Source of the DNA: PALSA-505 sp036496025
GTDB taxonomy: Bacteria; Actinomycetota; Actinomycetes; Streptosporangiales; Streptosporangiaceae
Reading direction: 5' to 3'
Length of the DNA: 28,365 nucleotides
NCBI GenBank assembly: GCA_036496025.1
Contig: DASXLW010000074.1
Span: 1 to 28,365, forward strand
Shown: piece by piece, positions 7,369 to 14,017 of the stretch
Layout of the letters: each line of letters opens with the position of its first letter
How positions within the stretch are numbered: position 1 is the first letter of the stretch
Program-made: the position numbers and the translations under genes
The notes under the pieces: model-generated
Seen by the model: the letters and a program-made list of their open reading frames with translations, nothing else
Told to the model about the DNA's origin: nothing
Database searches by the model: none

Positions 7369-7480
7369 TGTCTGGGGTCCGGCCGGTTTCGTTTGATCTG
7401 GGGGCCGGGCGGGGCCGGCCCGGGGCGCGGCGGCGATCGCGACCTGCGTCGGCCGGCCGCCGCCGCCTTCGGCGTGAATA

Positions 7481-7510
7481 CGGGGAAGTGACGGCCCCTC
7501 GCGGTAGGGT
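7481..7510 (+). promoter_or_regulatory. Weak candidate promoter for smc
   Basis: TAGGGT at 7505-7510 fits TANNNT and lies about 50 nt before the smc start; the matching -35 area (7481-7488) has no good TTGAC-like hexamer. The rest of the 258-bp gap 7303-7560 holds the terminator above and GC-rich short dyads with no recognised function. Confidence 0.3.
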
Positions 7511-7560
7511 GCCAAAAAGCTGCGGACGTTACCGGCGCGACCAACGAGGAGATCCCGCGG

Positions 7561-10500
7561 GTGCACCTGAAGACGCTCACCCTGCGTGGGTTCAAGTCCT
7601 TCGCCTCTTCAAGCACGTTGCGCTTCGAGCCGGGGATCACCTGTGTCGTCGGGCCGAACGGGTCGGGCAAGTCGAACGTGGTGGACGCGCTCTCCTGGGT
7701 CATGGGCGAGCAGGGTGTGAAGTCGCTGCGCGGCGGCAAGATGGAGGACGTGGTCTTCGCCGGGACCACGTCGCGGCCCGCGCTCGGCCGGGCCGAGGTC
7801 ACGCTCACGATCGACAACAGCGACGGCGCGCTGCCGATCGAGTACGCCGAGATCACCCTCACCCGCCTGCTGTTCAGGTCCGGCCAGAGCGAGTACTCGC
7901 TCAACGGTGATCACTGCCGCCTGCTCGACATCCAGGAGCTGCTCTCCGACTCGGGGCTGGGCCGGGAAATGCACGTGATCGTGGGCCAGGGCCAGCTCGA
8001 CGAGGTGCTGCACGCCGGGCCCGACGCCCGGCGCGCGCTGATCGAGGAGGCGGCCGGCGTACTCAAGCATCGCAAGCGCAAGGAAAAGGCGCTGCGCAAG
8101 CTGGACGCCATGCAGGCCAACCTGACCCGGCTCGTGGATCTGACCACCGAGCTGGGGCGCAGGCTCAAGCCGCTTGGCCGCCAGGCGGAGATAGCCAGGA
8201 AGGCCGCGGCCATCCAAGCGGATCTGCGCGACGCCAGGCTGCGGCTGCTGGCCGATGACTACGTCACGCTGGCCGCCGAGCTCGAGCGGGAAACTGCGGG
8301 TGAGGCGCTGGTCACGGCCCGGCGCGCCGGGCTGGACACCGAGCTGTCCCGCGCGCGGGACCGGGAGGCCGAGCTCGAGGACGCGGCCCGGGAGCACGCG
8401 CCCAGGCTCGCCCGCGCGCAGGAGACATGGTTCGCCCTGTCCGCCCTGGCCGAGCGGTTCCGGGGAGTGGCGGGCCTAGCCGCCGAGCGACACCGTCACC
8501 TGTCCGCGAACCCCGGTCCGGTCGGCTCCGGTCGCGACCCCGACGCGCTTGACGCGGAGGCAGCCGCCCTGCGCGAGGAAGAAGCCGCCCTCAGCCGGCA
8601 GCTCGACGTCTGCCGGGACCGCCTGGACACGGCAGTGCAGTCTCGTACGGCCGCCGAGTCCGCGCTGGCCGATGCGGAACGCCGCCTGGCTAGCCAGGCG
8701 CGCGACGCGGCGGCCCGCGCCGAGCGCCTGGCCAAGCTCCGTGGCCAGGTCGAAGCGGCGCGCAGCCGCGGGCTGGCGGCGCAGGAGGAGATCAGCCGGC
8801 TGGAGGCCGCGCAGGCGCAGGCCGCCCAGCGTGTCACCCGCGCCGAGCAGGAGCATGCTCGGGCCGAGGACGCGACGGCCGGACGAGAGGACGGCCGCGC
8901 CGGCCTCGCCGCCGCGTGCGACCAGGCCGCGGCCGCGGTCAGCCGCGCGAGCGAGCGGGTGACCGCGCTCCGCGCGGCTGAGCACCAGGCCAGCGGGGAC
9001 CGCGCGGCCCTGCGGGCGCGCAAGGAGGCCCTCGAGGAGGCGCTGACCACAGGCGGCGACGCCTCGAAGATCCTGCTCGGCGAGCCGGGCCGGTTCGGCG
9101 GCGTGCTGGGCTCTTTCGCGGCGATGCTCACCGTCGAAGACGGCGCCCAGCTGGCGATCGCGAGCGCACTCGGGGCCGCGGCGGACGCCGTCGCCGTGGC
9201 CGGCCTGGACGAGGCCGTGACGATTCTCGGCGCGCTGCGCGGCGAGGACGCCGGCGGCGCCGGGCTCGTGATCGCGGGCTCCGGTGACCCGCGGCAGGAG
9301 GGCGATCCCGGGGGCGACCGGGGCGCGACCGCCGCCGGCATCGATCTCGACGCAGGCGTCGTGCTGCCCGATGGGGCGCGGGCCGCGCTCGACCTGGTGC
9401 GCGCCCCCGCGGCCGCGGCCCGGGCCGCGGCCGGCCTCCTCGGCGACGTCGTGGTGGCGGCGGACCTCAGCCAGGCCAGGGACCTGGTGCGAGCCAACCC
9501 CGGGCTACGGGTGGTTACCAGGGAGGGAGACCTGCTCGGGACGCACTGGGCCCAGGGCGGATCGGCGAAGGCGCCGAGCTTGCTGGAGACTCGGGCCGCG
9601 GCCGATGCCGCAGCAGCCGGGCTGGCCGCCGCGGAGCAGCGCTGCGAGCACGCCGAGAGCGAGCTGGCCGGCGCGCTGGCGGACGAGGAACGGGCCCGCC
9701 AGGTCCTGGCCCGGGCTCAGGCCGGGTTGCAGGGGGCCGACAGTGCCGCGGCCGAGAGTTCCGGGCGGGTCGGCCTGCTGGCCGGCGCGGCCCGGGCCGC
9801 CAGGGAAGAGGCCGGGCGGATCGGCACCGCAGTCGCGTCGGCGCAGCGGGCCCGGGAGACCGCTCTGGCCCGCTTCGAGGATCTGGAGCGGCGGCTGACC
9901 AAGGCGGAGGCCGAGGAGGACGAGCGGGCTGGTGTCACCGGCGGCGGCCCCGGCGCCGCGGAAGCGGACGTCAGCCGGCTCGGCCCGCGGTGCAGCGTTG
10001 CGCGCGCCGCGGAGATGGAGGCCCGGCTCGAGGTGCGCACGCTCGAGGAGCGGGTGCGGGCCATCGCCGGCCGCGGGGACGCGCTGGCGAGCGCCGCTGC
10101 CGCCGAGCGCCAGGCCCGCGAGCAGGCGGCCGCCCGGCTGGCCCGGCGTACCCGCGACGCGGCCATCGCCCGCGCCGTGGCCGAGGGAGCCGGGCGGGCC
10201 ATCGCGCGGATCGAGACGTCCGTCGAGCTGGCCCGGGCCGAGCGGCAGGCGGCCGAGGAGGCCACCGCGGGACAGGCGGAGGAGCTGGCCCGGCTGCGCG
10301 CCAGGATCACCGCGATCGGGGCCGAGCTCGACACGCTGACCGACCGCGCGCACAGCGTGGAGCTGGTGGCCGCCGAGCACCGGGTGCGCCTGCAGCAGAT
10401 CGCCAGCCGGGTCGCGGAGGAGTACGGGCTCGACACCCACGCGCTGCTCGCCGAGTACGGACCCGATGCCGGTCCCGCCCCGGCCGGCCCGGGGGAATGG

Positions 10501-11427
10501 GCCGTCGCCGCCGAGGCAGAGGGCCGGGCGGACCGGCTCGGCCAGCCCGACGAGTCACGCGAGGCCAATGGAGTGCGCGGGCACGACCAGGCGGGCGGAG
10601 CCATCGAGGCGCGCGGGGTCAACGGGGCCCGCGCAGAGGACGAGGCGCGCGGGCCCGACGGGGTTCCCGGATCCAACGACCCGGGCCGGGCCGGCGGGCC
10701 AGCCGGGATCAACGGCTCCGGGGGGGTCAACGGGGCCGACGGGCAAGGCGCCCTGCCCGTGTTCAACCGGGCCGAGACCGAACGCCGGGCCCGGGTGGCC
10801 GAACGCCAGCTGGCCCAGCTCGGCAAAGTGAACCCGCTGGCCCTGGAAGAGTTCGAGGCCCTGCAGGAGCGGCACGCGTTCCTCGGCGCCCAGCTCGAGG
10901 ACCTCAAGAAGACCCGGCGCGACCTGCTCACCGTGGTCAAGGAGGTGGACGAGCGGGTTCAGCAGGTCTTCGAGGCCGCGTACCAGGACACCGCGCGGGA
11001 GTTCGAGGGTATCTTCGCCCGGCTGTTTCCCGGCGGCCAGGGCAGGCTGGTGCTGACCGAGCCCGACGACATGCTCAGCACCGGGATCGAGGTCGAGGCC
11101 AGGCCCCCGGGCAAGAAGGTCAAACGGCTGTCGCTGCTGTCTGGCGGCGAGCGCTCGCTGACCGCTATCGCTTATCTGCTAGCGATCTTCAAGGCCCGCC
11201 CGTCGCCGTTCTACGTGCTCGACGAGGTCGAGGCTGCGCTCGACGATACGAACCTGCAGCGGCTGCTGGGTGTGTTCGACGAGCTCAGAGAGACCTCCCA
11301 GCTGATCATCGTCACGCACCAGAAGCGAACGATGGAAGTCGCCGACTCGCTGTACGGCATCAGCATGCAGGGCGACGGTGTCTCCTCCGTGGTCAGCCAG
11401 CGCCTCCGCGAACGCGAGCGCGTCTAG
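7561..11427 (+). CDS. smc: Chromosome segregation ATPase SMC
   Basis: SMC forms the ring-shaped condensin core that compacts and individualises chromosomes. The 1288-residue protein shows the N-terminal head with Walker A GPNGSGKSN (about 31-39), a long coiled coil, a hinge (about 502-680, from KILLGEPGRFGGVLGSF to GTHWAQGG), the returning coiled coil, and the C-terminal head with the LSGGERSLTAIAYL signature (about 1193) and Walker B FYVLDEVEAALDD (about 1215). The GTG start is preceded by GAGGAG at 9-nt spacing. It is longer than the roughly 1190-1210 residues I know for mycobacterial and Streptomyces SMC, mainly because of a Gly/Ala/Asn-rich insertion at about 967-1061. The kleisin genes scpA and scpB are not in this window. 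Confidence 0.97.
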   Translation: MHLKTLTLRGFKSFASSSTLRFEPGITCVVGPNGSGKSNVVDALSWVMGEQGVKSLRGGKMEDVVFAGTTSRPALGRAEVTLTIDNSDGALPIEYAEITLTRLLFRSGQSEYSLNGDHCRLLDIQELLSDSGLGREMHVIVGQGQLDEVLHAGPDARRALIEEAAGVLKHRKRKEKALRKLDAMQANLTRLVDLTTELGRRLKPLGRQAEIARKAAAIQADLRDARLRLLADDYVTLAAELERETAGEALVTARRAGLDTELSRARDREAELEDAAREHAPRLARAQETWFALSALAERFRGVAGLAAERHRHLSANPGPVGSGRDPDALDAEAAALREEEAALSRQLDVCRDRLDTAVQSRTAAESALADAERRLASQARDAAARAERLAKLRGQVEAARSRGLAAQEEISRLEAAQAQAAQRVTRAEQEHARAEDATAGREDGRAGLAAACDQAAAAVSRASERVTALRAAEHQASGDRAALRARKEALEEALTTGGDASKILLGEPGRFGGVLGSFAAMLTVEDGAQLAIASALGAAADAVAVAGLDEAVTILGALRGEDAGGAGLVIAGSGDPRQEGDPGGDRGATAAGIDLDAGVVLPDGARAALDLVRAPAAAARAAAGLLGDVVVAADLSQARDLVRANPGLRVVTREGDLLGTHWAQGGSAKAPSLLETRAAADAAAAGLAAAEQRCEHAESELAGALADEERARQVLARAQAGLQGADSAAAESSGRVGLLAGAARAAREEAGRIGTAVASAQRARETALARFEDLERRLTKAEAEEDERAGVTGGGPGAAEADVSRLGPRCSVARAAEMEARLEVRTLEERVRAIAGRGDALASAAAAERQAREQAAARLARRTRDAAIARAVAEGAGRAIARIETSVELARAERQAAEEATAGQAEELARLRARITAIGAELDTLTDRAHSVELVAAEHRVRLQQIASRVAEEYGLDTHALLAEYGPDAGPAPAGPGEWAVAAEAEGRADRLGQPDESREANGVRGHDQAGGAIEARGVNGARAEDEARGPDGVPGSNDPGRAGGPAGINGSGGVNGADGQGALPVFNRAETERRARVAERQLAQLGKVNPLALEEFEALQERHAFLGAQLEDLKKTRRDLLTVVKEVDERVQQVFEAAYQDTAREFEGIFARLFPGGQGRLVLTEPDDMLSTGIEVEARPPGKKVKRLSLLSGGERSLTAIAYLLAIFKARPSPFYVLDEVEAALDDTNLQRLLGVFDELRETSQLIIVTHQKRTMEVADSLYGISMQGDGVSSVVSQRLRERERV

Positions 11428-11470
11428 ACCCGCACAGGATTGCCGTCCCGCATGGTGAGACCGGACGCGT

Positions 11471-11537
11471 CTTTGCACACGTTCCGACCATGAGAACCGG
11501 GCAAAGCGGACATAATTTGGTCGCTGCGTGTGCAAAG
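11471..11537. promoter_or_regulatory. 11-bp inverted repeat around a -10-like box upstream of ftsY
   Basis: CTTTGCACACG (11471-11481) and CGTGTGCAAAG (11527-11537) are perfect inverted copies 45 nt apart. Between them lies CATAATTT (11511-11518), the most A/T-rich stretch of the 232-bp smc-ftsY gap. The arrangement suggests an operator pair bracketing a promoter, or a large stem-loop. The regulator is unknown. Confidence 0.45.
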
Positions 11538-11659
11538 TGAAAACGATCACCGGTCGGGGGCGGGTGAGCGGCGCGCGGGTGCGGGGTGGCACGGGGCGCT
11601 GGGTCGCCGGGGGTCCGTGGGTCTGCGCGGTGCCGTCGGTCTGCGAGACTGGGGACGCC

Positions 11660-12838
11660 ATGGCATACGTAATACTCATCATCGTCATCGCGGTTCTCGC
11701 GCTGGTCGCCGCGGGCTGGCTGCTGCTGCTCCGGCCGCGCCTCGGCGGACGCCGCCCCACCCCACCCGCGCCACCGCCTCGCGCCGACGAGCCGCTCACC
11801 GGGACAGCCTCAACCGGCACCGCGGTCGCGGACCGGGCCGAGGCCCCCGAGGCGCCCCCGGCGGACCTCGCCCCGCCCGCGCCCGCAGTGGAGGTCGAGC
11901 GCCCGCCGCCGTCGGCCGGCCGGCTGGCCGCCTTGCGCGGTCGGCTCGCCCGGTCGCAGTCGGGGCTGGGCTCGGTCCTGCTCGGCCTGCTGTCGCGCTC
12001 CAGCCTGGACGACCAGACCTGGGAAGAGATCGAGGACGCCCTGATCACCGCGGACGTGGGTGTCACTCCGGCCCGGCAGATCACCGACGAGCTGCGAACC
12101 CAGGTGAAGGTGCTCGGCAGCCGCAGTCCGGAGGAGGTCAGGACGCTGCTGCGCACCGAGCTCCTCGCCCAGGTCGACCCGGACCTCGATCGGTCCCTGC
12201 ACACCGCGCCGCACGCTGGCCACCCGGCCGTCCTGCTCGTGGTGGGGGTCAACGGGACCGGCAAGACCACCGCCTGCGGCAAGCTCGCCCGTGCGCTGGT
12301 CGGTGACGGCCGCACCGTGCTGCTGGCCGCGGCGGACACGTTCCGGGCGGCGGCCGCGGACCAGCTGCAGACCTGGGGCGACCGGGTGGGCGCCCGGGTG
12401 ATCCGGTCTGAGCGGGAGGGCGCCGACCCGGCCAGTGTCGCGTTCGAGGCCGTCCGGGTCGGCATCGACGAGCACGTGGACACCGTCATCGTCGATACGG
12501 CCGGCCGGCTGCACACCAAGACCGGGCTGATGGATGAGCTGGGCAAGGTCAAGCGGGTCATCGAGAAGAGCACGACGGTGGACGAGGTACTGCTTGTACT
12601 GGACGCGACCACCGGGCAGAACGGCCTGCGCCAGGCGCGTGTCTTCGCCGAGGTGGTGGACATCACCGGCATCGTGCTGACCAAGCTGGACGGCACCGCC
12701 AAGGGCGGAATCGTGATCGCCGTGCAGCGCGAGCTCGGCGTTCCGGTCAAGCTGGTCGGACTGGGTGAGGGTCCCGATGACCTGGCCCCGTTCGAGCCGG
12801 TGACCTTCGTGGACGCGATCATCGGCGGCCAGCCCTAG
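11660..12838 (+). CDS. ftsY: Signal recognition particle receptor FtsY
   Basis: FtsY is the membrane receptor GTPase that docks the SRP-ribosome complex at the translocon. The 392-residue product begins with a hydrophobic helix (about residues 2-25, AYVILIIVIAVLALVAAGWL), typical of actinobacterial FtsY, then a Pro/Ala-rich linker, the helical N domain, and the G domain with G1 GVNGTGKTT (196-204), DTFRAAAADQL, DTAGRL near 279 and TKLDGTAKGG near 340. The ATG at 11660 is preferred because it places the membrane helix at the very N-terminus; an in-frame GTG at 11528 would add 44 unlike residues and overlap the inverted repeat. The Ffh partner is encoded 3.4 kb downstream. Confidence 0.96.
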   Translation: MAYVILIIVIAVLALVAAGWLLLLRPRLGGRRPTPPAPPPRADEPLTGTASTGTAVADRAEAPEAPPADLAPPAPAVEVERPPPSAGRLAALRGRLARSQSGLGSVLLGLLSRSSLDDQTWEEIEDALITADVGVTPARQITDELRTQVKVLGSRSPEEVRTLLRTELLAQVDPDLDRSLHTAPHAGHPAVLLVVGVNGTGKTTACGKLARALVGDGRTVLLAAADTFRAAAADQLQTWGDRVGARVIRSEREGADPASVAFEAVRVGIDEHVDTVIVDTAGRLHTKTGLMDELGKVKRVIEKSTTVDEVLLVLDATTGQNGLRQARVFAEVVDITGIVLTKLDGTAKGGIVIAVQRELGVPVKLVGLGEGPDDLAPFEPVTFVDAIIGGQP

Positions 12839-12900
12839 GCACGCCAGCCCCAGGCACGCGCGCCAGCTCCGGACAGGCCAGCTCCGGGCACGCCAGCCCA
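12838..12900. repeat. Short direct repeats after ftsY
   Basis: GGCACGCCAGCCC occurs at 12838-12850 and 12887-12899, and GCCAGCTCCGG at 12862-12872 and 12877-12887. The block starts in the ftsY stop codon and fills half of the 140-bp gap between convergent genes. No coding or mobile-element signal is seen. Confidence 0.7.
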
Positions 12901-12910
12901 GGCGCCATCG

Positions 12911-12977
12911 AGCCGGGGGCCCGGCTGGCCAGAGCGGGGCGAGGCGGGGCGGGGCGTCTCCGCGGTCGCCCCCGCGG
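12911..12977. terminator. GC hairpins between convergent ftsY and the phosphotransferase gene
   Basis: AGCCGGGGGCCCGGCT (12911-12926) is a near-perfect dyad with 7-bp arms, and CCGCGG at 12960-12965 and 12972-12977 form a second 6-bp stem. They sit between two converging genes and could stop transcription from both sides. Neither has a U-tract. Confidence 0.4.
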
Positions 12978-12978
12978 A

Positions 12979-13509
12979 TCAGCCGACGCGTGCGGCGATA
13001 GCCAGGGCACACTCCTGCGCCCCGGCCCGGGTGGTGTCAACCTCCATGTCGTAGCTGACCCCGCGGTGCACCACGGCCGCCTGGGAGGCAGCCATGCCGG
13101 CGATGCGGTCGCCGCGCTCGAGCTCGCGGCGCGCGGCGGCCTCGGCGTCGCAGCGGACCCCCACCCACAGCACGCCGAGCCCGTCGAGGACCTCGCGCCA
13201 CCGGCGCTGCGAGCTGGCCCCGCCCAGGAACACCTCGTCGATGATGATCCGAGCGCCCGCCCGGGCCATGGCGGCGATACCGGCGATCCACGCCGCTTCC
13301 AGCGCGCGGAACTCGGCGCCGACCACGACCTGCCCGTCCGGCCTGAGCTCGACGCCGCCCGCACCCTCCAGCGACGGCGGCATCGCCTCGATCAGCGAGT
13401 CGGTCCCGAACGTCAGCCACGGCTCCGGCCGGACCGACTGGAGGCGGCGGGCGATCGTCGACTTGCCCGAGCTGGAGCCTCCGTTGAGGACAATCACCTG
13501 GATCGGCAC
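12979..13509 (-). CDS. Chloramphenicol 3-O-phosphotransferase-like protein (CPT family)
   Basis: CPT enzymes inactivate chloramphenicol by phosphorylating its C-3 hydroxyl with ATP. The 176-residue product has the P-loop GGSSSGKST (10-18), the catalytic Asp at position 37 (FGTDSLIEAMP), the segment EFRALEAAWIAGIAAMARAGARIIIDEVFLGG and the Arg-rich lid segment RRELERGDRIAGMAASQA. By recall these match the Streptomyces venezuelae enzyme very closely in spacing and length (178 residues), including D37. The minus-strand GTG start gives this N-terminus. It lies opposite to all its neighbours, between ftsY and glnB, where actinobacteria usually carry amtB and sometimes nsdA. Whether its true substrate is chloramphenicol or another metabolite cannot be told from sequence. 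Confidence 0.88.
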   Translation of the reverse strand: MPIQVIVLNGGSSSGKSTIARRLQSVRPEPWLTFGTDSLIEAMPPSLEGAGGVELRPDGQVVVGAEFRALEAAWIAGIAAMARAGARIIIDEVFLGGASSQRRWREVLDGLGVLWVGVRCDAEAAARRELERGDRIAGMAASQAAVVHRGVSYDMEVDTTRAGAQECALAIAARVG

Positions 13510-13527
13510 CCGGCCACGTTAGCCGCC

Positions 13528-13543
13528 GAAACATCGCCGTAAC
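13528..13543 (+). promoter_or_regulatory. Possible GlnR half-site pair
   Basis: GAAAC and GTAAC are separated by exactly 6 nt, the spacing of GlnR half-sites (consensus gTnAC-n6-GaAAC as I recall it from Streptomyces). A degenerate third site (GTTAG) lies upstream at 5-nt spacing. It lies 114 nt upstream of glnB and just upstream of the divergent phosphotransferase start. Confidence 0.35.
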
Positions 13544-13558
13544 ACCGGCCCGCGGCGA

Positions 13559-13596
13559 TTCACAGCGCGGAAACACCCGGGCGGGCCGGCCGAAAC
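13559..13596 (+). promoter_or_regulatory. GlnR-box-like array upstream of glnB
   Basis: TTCAC (13559), GAAAC (13570) and GAAAC (13592) occur with the 11- and 22-bp periodicity of an a1-b1-a2-b2 GlnR box; the third slot (GCGGG at 13581) is poor. GlnR is the OmpR-type nitrogen regulator of actinobacteria and is known in Streptomyces to control the amtB-glnK-glnD promoter. The array ends 60 nt before the glnB start, so it is well placed for such control. Binding is inferred from motif spacing only. Confidence 0.5.
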
Positions 13597-13656
13597 CGCA
13601 CGGGAACAGGCTGGTTCACAGCGCCGTGTCCTTGCACCGTGAAAGAGGGTGGTCCC

Positions 13657-13995
13657 GTGAAGCTGATCACGGCCGTCATCAAGCCGTTCAAGCTCGATGA
13701 CGTGAAGGCCGCGCTGCAGGCGTTCGGGGTGCACGGCATAACCGTGACCGAATCGACCGGATACGGCAGGCAGCGCGGCCACACCGAGGTCTACCGCGGC
13801 GCGGAGTACCGGATCGACCTGGTGCCCAAGGTCCGGGTCGAGGTGCTCTGCGACGACGAGGACGTCGAGGACCTCATCGGGGTGGTGGTCAAGGCGGCCC
13901 AGAGCGGCCGGATCGGGGACGGGAAGGTCTGGTGCGTCCCGGTCGAGACGGTCGTGCGGGTCCGCACCGGAGAGCGCGGCCCGGACGCGCTCTGA
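13657..13995 (+). CDS. glnB: Nitrogen regulatory protein PII (GlnB/GlnK type)
   Basis: PII is a small trimeric sensor of 2-oxoglutarate, ATP/ADP and nitrogen status. The 112-residue protein begins MKLITAVIKPFKLDDVK, contains the T-loop GRQRGHTEVYRGAEYRIDLVPK with the modifiable Tyr51, and ends with the B/C-loop segments IGDGKVWCVPVETVVRVRTGE. In Streptomyces and Corynebacterium the same Tyr is adenylylated by the GlnD homologue. The GTG at 13657 gives the exact 112-residue family length and has a GAGGG ribosome site; an in-frame start at 13639 would add six residues. glnD starts 22 bp after the stop. The usual upstream partner amtB is missing. Confidence 0.97.
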   Translation: MKLITAVIKPFKLDDVKAALQAFGVHGITVTESTGYGRQRGHTEVYRGAEYRIDLVPKVRVEVLCDDEDVEDLIGVVVKAAQSGRIGDGKVWCVPVETVVRVRTGERGPDAL

Positions 13996-14017
13996 GCCGG
14001 CGCCTGGAGGACGAGCC

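Noticed and set aside
9990..11540. 516-codon plus-strand open frame inside smc
   Set aside because: Arg/Gly/Ala-rich shadow frame of SMC, including its conserved C-terminal head.
11528..11659. N-terminal extension of FtsY from an in-frame GTG at 11528
   Set aside because: It would put 44 non-conserved residues before the membrane helix and has no better ribosome site; ATG 11660 fits the family.
11179..12822. 547-codon minus-strand open frame opposite ftsY
   Set aside because: Ser/Thr/Arg-rich product with no domain; it lies opposite a clear FtsY and is a third-position GC artefact.
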